Shown: positions 58,258-64,000 of the stretch, in pieces
Numbering within the stretch: the first letter of the stretch is position 1
Layout of the letters: each line of letters opens with the position of its first letter
Assembly (NCBI GenBank): GCA_037389465.1
Contig: JAZARR010000088.1
Coordinates: 2,356,001 to 2,420,000 of the forward strand
Length of the DNA stretch: 64,000 bases
Source of the DNA: Baylisascaris procyonis
Taxonomy: Eukaryota > Nematoda > Chromadorea > Rhabditida > Ascarididae
Direction: 5' to 3'
Made by a program: the position numbers and the translations under genes
Notes under the pieces: generated by a model
Database searches by the model: none
What the model was told of the DNA's origin: nothing
What the model saw: only the letters and a program-made list of their open reading frames with translations

Positions 58258-61200
58258 ATGCTATTGATAGCGGTGCTTTTTCTTGCTACAGCACTGACTT
58301 TAGAAGGTTGGAAACTTTATCGGTCAATGAATTTTTAGTCTAAAATTAAATAAACTTAGGCGATAAATTAAGTGCACTACTTCATCATAGAGTTTATTTT
58401 ACTGTATATTTTGCGTTGTATAGCCTTTTATTGATGCTCCGAATGATTTGACAGAAACGATTTTGCTTTAGGGCTTGAAACACCTTCGCTGAACTTTTCG
58501 AGGGAATAAAATTCAAAAACCCCCATGAATTTTTGTTCGAAATATCATATTATTCGTCCTTTAAATGTATTTGAAAGAAAGCATTTTACTTTATCTGTGT
58601 GAGAATTTTTTTTTGGTGCGCCCGCAATCGCAACCTTATCCAAGATACTTCGTCTAGACCGTCAATGCCAACTTTCCCTTCTTTGAGTTGAAATTCCTCC
58701 CAGTGCTTGTGCTCTTATATTTCGCTAAAACTTATAACTGTTTCACTGTTTACTCTAGTAATTTTTCACGTCGACCTAACGCAATGCTCTTTTCTGTTGA
58801 ATTTATAAATGACCAATGCATGGTAGGCTAAAGAAATTTGCATTGCTAGGAGAAAACTACTTGTATATTGAAAAGACTTTATGGTATGTGCCTTGTTAGG
58901 AAATGTGGGTATTGCTGTCGACGGTATTCCCTCCAGGCCAAGTTTATTCAAACAAACTTTAATCAAAATGGAAAAGCGTTCCGTCACTGTAAACGATTGA
59001 ATACACCACTGAAATTTACAATACAACTTTTATTAAGGATGCCTTTGAGGTTGTCAAAGTTGCTGCTAATCACGATACAATCTAATGATTGAGTTAATTT
59101 TACTGAATTTTATCGAAAGCAAAAGAACTACAAGCGTTGACGAAGGGAATTTCGAACTACTCTATACCTTCGTCGAAAAAATCACCTAAATTAGTCGAAA
59201 AATATCAAAAATAATATCACTAGTCATATCCACAGCCATAAATTAATGTACTACTTGAAGATGATCAAAAGAACATATGTATGATTGTAAACGGCAGCGA
59301 ATGGCACGAATACATGTTGTTGAGTACTTTGAGAGGAGCTCAGCATGATTACAACCACCTCCAACGGTAATCTTGTGTGAATAAACCTAGCGTGAAGTTT
59401 CCGCACCAGTAAGTGCGAAAAGTCGATGGAACCAGCGTAATGAGGGAAGCAACTCTCAATTTTTTTTCATTTCCTCTTCTGTGCCAACTGTTCTCAAAAC
59501 TTCAGTTTGCGGCCAGTCAACAATGTTATGCTCAATTCAGCTTTGATAACGCTCATCCCGTGCGAAAGATAAATCGCAAAATGATTGCTGAAGAAAGGAA
59601 AAAAAAAGTGCAAAGATATGCACGTTGTGAAGGGAACTGAACATTTCTCTTCAGACAACCACTTGTTGAGAATTTGAATGCGTATGATGTAGTGCATCGA
59701 TAAAGTAAAATTAAGGATAAATTCAGGAGCGCCAGATTCGTTCGGTCGCTTAAGTATATTGGATGAAACTGAGGATCAAGTAACTGAAGCAGCGGACGAC
59801 GACTTCGACACGTTAGCAACAACCGGCTATCCGAAAGCGTTCATCGAAAAAGAGGCATCCACAACATCGCAAGTTACAGGACGAGATCAATATGTGACTC
59901 TAAATAAGGCCGCGGAAAATGCGGATCATTCACAACAGGCAGCGATCAACAGCTCCATCGATGCATCAGCAGCGGAGGATTATTCAATACCTTCAGAACC
60001 ACTCGAACAGAAAGAAGGACATGAAAACCTGGAAGTGACGAAACAGAGTCAACAGGTGAACCATGTTCATACGACGGAAAAAGTAGCACATCCGGCGTCG
60101 CAAGAGATCAACGGTCCCGGAGAGTCATCGGAAACCGCTGTTTATCCTACAGTTTCAACAGAAGTACCAGAAAAACAATATACGACTACCAAGTACGTTG
60201 AGAAAGTAACCGCTGAGCCAAAACAGCCAAGTTTTGAAAGTCCTGCAGTGCAGATAACAGAAAACGAATATCCAATAGGACCAGGATCACTTGGAGAGGA
60301 GACGTCTCAAAATCCCAAAGTCACAGAACAGCATGAGATGACTCATGTTCATACGACGGAAAAAGTAGCACATCCGGCGTCGCAAGAGATCAACGGTCCC
60401 GGAGAGTCATCGGAAGCCGCTGTTTATCCTACAGTTTCTACAAAAGTACCAGAAAAACAATATACGACTACCAAGTACGTTGAGAAAGAAACCGCTGAGC
60501 CAAAACAGCCAAGTTTTGAAAGTCCTGCAGTGCCGATAACAGAAAACGAATATCCAATAGGACCAGGATCACTTGGAGAGGAGACGTCCCAAAATTCCAA
60601 AGTCACAGAACAGCATGAGATGACTCATGTTCATACGACGGAAAAAGCAGCACATCCGGCGTCGCAAGAGATCAACGGTCCCGGAGAGTCATCGGAAACC
60701 GCTGTTTATCCTACAGTTTCAACAGAAGTACCAGAAAAACAATATACGACTACCAAGTACGTTGAGAAAGTAACCGCTGAGCCAAAACAGCCAAGTTTTG
60801 AAAGTCCTGCAGTGCAGATAACAGAAAACAAATATCCAATAGGACCAGGATCACTTGGAGAGGAGACGTCTCAAAATCCCAAAGTCACAGAACAGCATGA
60901 GATGACTCATGTTCATACGACGGAAAAAGCAGCACATCCGGCGTCGCAAGAGATCAACGGTCCCGGAGAGTCATCGGAAACCGCTGTTTATCCTAAAGTT
61001 TCAACAGAAGTACCAGAAAAACAATATACGACTACCAAGTACGTTGAGAAAGAAACCGCTGAGCCAAAACAGCCAAGTTTTAAAAGTCCTGCAGTGCAGA
61101 TAACAGAAAACGAATATCCAACAGGACCAGGATCACTTGGAGAGGAGACGTCCCAAAATTCCAAAGTCACAGAACAGCATGAGATGACTCATGTTCATAC

Positions 61201-62368
61201 GACGGAAAAAGCAGCACATCCGGCGTCGCAAGAGATCAACGGTCCCGGAGAGTCATCGGAAACCGCTGTTTATCCTACAGTTTCAACAGAAGTACCAGAA
61301 AAACAATATACGACTACCAAGTATGCTGGGAAAGAAACCGCTGAGCCAAAACAGCCAAGTTTTGAAAGTCCTGCAGTGCTGATAACAGAAAACGAATATC
61401 CAATAGGACCAGGATCACTTGGAGAGGAGACGTCTCAAAATCCCAAAGTCACAGAACAGCATGAGATGACTCATGTTCATACGACGGAAAAAGCAGCACG
61501 TCCGGCGTCGCAAGAGATCAACGGTCCCGGAGAGTCATCGGAAACCGCTGTTTATCCTACAGTTTCAACAGAAGTACCAGAAAAACAATATACGACTACC
61601 AAGTACGTTGAGAAAGTAACCGCTGAGCCAAAACAGCCAAGTTTTGAAAGTCCTGCAGTGCAGATAACAGAAAACAAATATCCAATAGGACCAGGATCAC
61701 TTGGAGAGGAGACGTCTCAAAATCCCAAAGTCACAGAACAGCATGAGATGACTCATGTTCATACGACGGAAAAAGCAGCACATCCGGCGTCGCAAGAGAT
61801 CAACGGTCCCGGAGAGTCATCGGAAACCGCTGTTTATCCTACAGTTTCAACAGAAGTACCAGAAAAACAATATACGATTACTAATTACGTTGAGAAAAAA
61901 ACAGCTGAGCCAAAACAGCCAGGTTCCAAAAGTCCCGCAGTGCCAATAACAGAAAACGAATATCCAATAAGACTGGGTTCACCTGAAAAGGAGTCGTCCG
62001 GTAGTCCGGAGGTGACAGAAAAGTATCAAGAAGTGAAGTATGTATATGCGACAAAAGAAGCTGCATTTTCAGAACTTCAAGAGAGCAGCAGCCCCACGGT
62101 GTCATCAGAAGTAACAGGTTATGCACCAGTGTCAGAGTTGTTCAAACCCAGCCCACCAACTGAAACCCTGGAACAAGCTTGGAACTCGCAAAGCATAACG
62201 CCCGGAAATGTTGCCACAGAGCACCTCCAGGAAGATTTCGATTCGAACTCTGAAGCGGCTGCAGAAAACAGTCATGCGAAATGCTCATGCGACATTAAAA
62301 AGGTGTGGCTCGACTTAGTGTTCGTCATCGACGTCTCACGGGCAGTAAGCCTACAGGATTTCTTTGCG
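58258..62368 (+). CDS. Secreted repeat protein with C-terminal VWA domain (5' part; continues)
   Basis: Exon 1 (58258-58306) encodes a signal peptide, MLLIAVLFLATALTLE, and ends in phase 1 at gttgga. Exon 2 (59727-62368, after aaattcag) starts with two bases that complete the codon and stays open for 880 codons. It has an acidic Thr/Glu lead, seven copies of a 94-residue unit rich in Thr, Ser, Glu and Pro (HVHTTEK..., SQEINGPGESSE, EKQYTTTKY, ENEYPIGPGSLGEETSQ), one diverged copy, and then CSCDIKKVWLDLVFVIDVS, the opening of a VWA domain as in nematode VWA/C-type-lectin proteins. The donor is gtaagg. The repeats look mucin-like and likely O-glycosylated. Later exons are not seen in the last 1.6 kb. 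The exon 1 link is inferred from phase and signal peptide. Confidence 0.8.
60062..62035 (+). repeat. Coding tandem array, 282-bp unit, seven copies
   Basis: Units start at 60062, 60344, 60626, 60908, 61190, 61472 and 61754. Most differ by only a few bases, many of them replacement changes (for example Val or Glu after EK, and Asn or Ser before SKVTEQ). The last unit drifts over its second half, and a strongly diverged eighth unit follows to about 62200. All are in frame. Confidence 0.97.
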
Positions 62369-64000
62369 GTAAGGTTTAGCTTTTTTTTTTTTCACATCAT
62401 GTCTTTAAGTGTTTGCGTCCCTTTTATGTCGGTTTCATAGAGTTCAATATTCATTACGACGTTTTCGAACTTGACAGCTGGTCATTGACCAAGGTGCTGA
62501 TAGGCTGATGGCCTGATGGTCATTTCTATTTTTCTATAGGCAGGAAAGGGCTGTAAACAGACTGCATGTTTCGTGCATGTTTCGGATAGGGCACAAGTAA
62601 TGAAATTTTTCGGATTTAGAGCTCTCTGGAACTTCTGAGGAGCAAAATCCATGAGACATATCCCGCCAAACCTTCGGCTCTCTATCGACGGCAAAAACCT
62701 CGGTGCGTTCCAATATACGAGCGCCCTCACACTATGCTTTCATACTAGAGCAAATAACAACGAATTAGGTAACAAAGTCCGAGTGGAACGGATTTGGTCA
62801 GCTGAACCGATTTGGTCGACTTTTCTAAACAGCAACTTTTAAAACCTATCGACTGGTCAGTGGAATTTTCCTCCATGGAAATGCGAAATGGGTCCGTGAA
62901 TTTAAATCATACGAATGATCTCCGCCAGGAAAAGAGAAATTCTTTTGGCATCTTACAGTTAGGTCTATCCGCAAAAGAATGAAGAGTGGGTCTTATAAAG
63001 AAATTTGGCAAGTTCTATGTAATTTTGATTTCATTGCACGAGTTTTTGGCAGTCTGCAGAAGTGGAGTATTTTCTTTTTGGCCGGCTGGTCTAGACTTGA
63101 GCGTAACTCTGCGCCGATCTATCGGTGATTCTGGATCTTCCACCGTTCATCGATTTAATCAATCGGGAAATCGAAAATTGAGCAGTCGAGCTACTTTGGC
63201 AATTCAGTTTTTACAGGCGAAGTTATGTGTTATTGCCACTTTACAAACAGATTCGCATTATAGGGGATGGAAGAAACAGAGTTTCTTTCAGGAACACAAA
63301 TCAAAGCGTTTTAGAGCTAACCAGTGCTGTTCTCCTGAGAAAATATCAACATTAGAGAATATTGATCTGTTCGAAAACAACTGCATTTTTCAATACTCAA
63401 CACAAAAAAAAAGTTCAGAACTGTTCTTCATTTTAGTGTGCCGATTTGAAATATGCTATTGCTAGAGGCGTGTTTCTGGACAACATCTCCAATAGGAGAC
63501 ATCAAAGTCACCTCTTAATCGTAATATATGACACTCATCTCTTGATCATCTAACTGCCATAGGATGATCAACTAGCTAACTCTGCCGTAAGATCACCTCA
63601 AAAACGCAAATCAAGCAAGTCAATCAGTCTTTTAATAGCAGCACTTGCTTAGATTTTTATATTTTTCTACATGAAACGTTTTTAAAATGATAAAAAATAT
63701 AGTTCACAAATGGGCAGATAGAAAAGTTCATAAATCATTTGAAATGCCGCTCAGGCCAAGTGTCACACTTGTCACACCCTGGATACGCTACTGCTTATTA
63801 TAAATTAGAGCATTCTTCAACTTTACACGGACACCTTTAGGCCATCGTAAAAGGGCTGCTTCCAGAAGCTTAGTGGAATTTCTATAGCGATTTTCAAATC
63901 GATTTCATTAAAAATAAAAAGTTTGTAGAAGAAAATTTCCATGCGTTGAAAAAAAAAAAAATTCGTTAGGTAGTGGTAGGACCCTATAGAGTACGCAAAA
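62369..64000. other. Downstream intron or flank of the VWA gene
   Basis: After the donor at 62369 no exon continuing the VWA domain was recognised. The 159-codon open frame at 62986-63465 shows no VWA or lectin features and looks like a chance frame. The gene probably continues beyond the window. Confidence 0.4.

Noticed and set aside
60909..61949. Repeated 63-64-codon frames (Arg/Lys-rich) in another plus frame
   Set aside because: They are shadows of the 282-bp coding repeat; the long frame carries the signal-peptide and VWA context.
62986..63465. 159-codon plus-strand open frame after the VWA exon
   Set aside because: It does not continue the VWA domain, has no known motif, and composition is unlike the upstream exon.

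Overview
The window looks like nuclear DNA of a nematode, most likely a clade V strongylid (hookworm-like) species. Reasons: AT-rich sequence; genes cut into many short exons (about 50-300 nt) with GT...TTTCAG introns that are often 0.5-1.5 kb; a cuticlin-type ZP-domain gene; a nematode-style secreted VWA gene; an RTE-type retrotransposon remnant; and long (TA)n arrays. The species call is inference. Almost all long open frames here are chance frames, so the genes were rebuilt exon by exon from protein similarity, splice motifs and phase.

Layout. (1) 341-9346, plus: a complete 12-exon RTCB tRNA ligase gene of 505 codons, the same length as human RTCB, with all catalytic residues at human numbering. 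Intron 6 holds a phase-compatible 93-nt candidate cassette exon. (2) 11711-17282, minus: a ZP-domain (cuticlin-like) membrane protein gene; its 5' end and one internal exon are not resolved. (3) 19010-25471, minus: the mitochondrial Obg-family GTPase MTG2 in eight exons, with one splice junction that lacks an AG acceptor. (4) 31384-34751, minus: a complete five-exon UPF0561 (human C2orf68-like) gene. (5) About 35450-36560, minus: a broken RTE-type non-LTR element that keeps its 5' endonuclease part. (6) 36.6-52.9 kb: a gene-poor AT-rich tract with only weak candidates. (7) 52921-53461, minus: a two-exon gene predicted to make an unrecognised 69-aa protein. (8) 58258 to beyond the window, plus: a secreted protein gene with a signal-peptide exon and a 2.64-kb exon carrying seven nearly identical 282-bp coding repeats, then the start of a VWA domain.

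How the genes relate: RTCB seals tRNA exons (and xbp-1 mRNA in the unfolded protein response in model animals), MTG2 acts in mitochondrial ribosome assembly, and UPF0561 has no known function. The ZP and VWA/repeat genes would make extracellular matrix or secreted products. I see no operon with the close spacing typical of nematodes. RTCB and the ZP gene converge on a 2.4-kb intergenic region.
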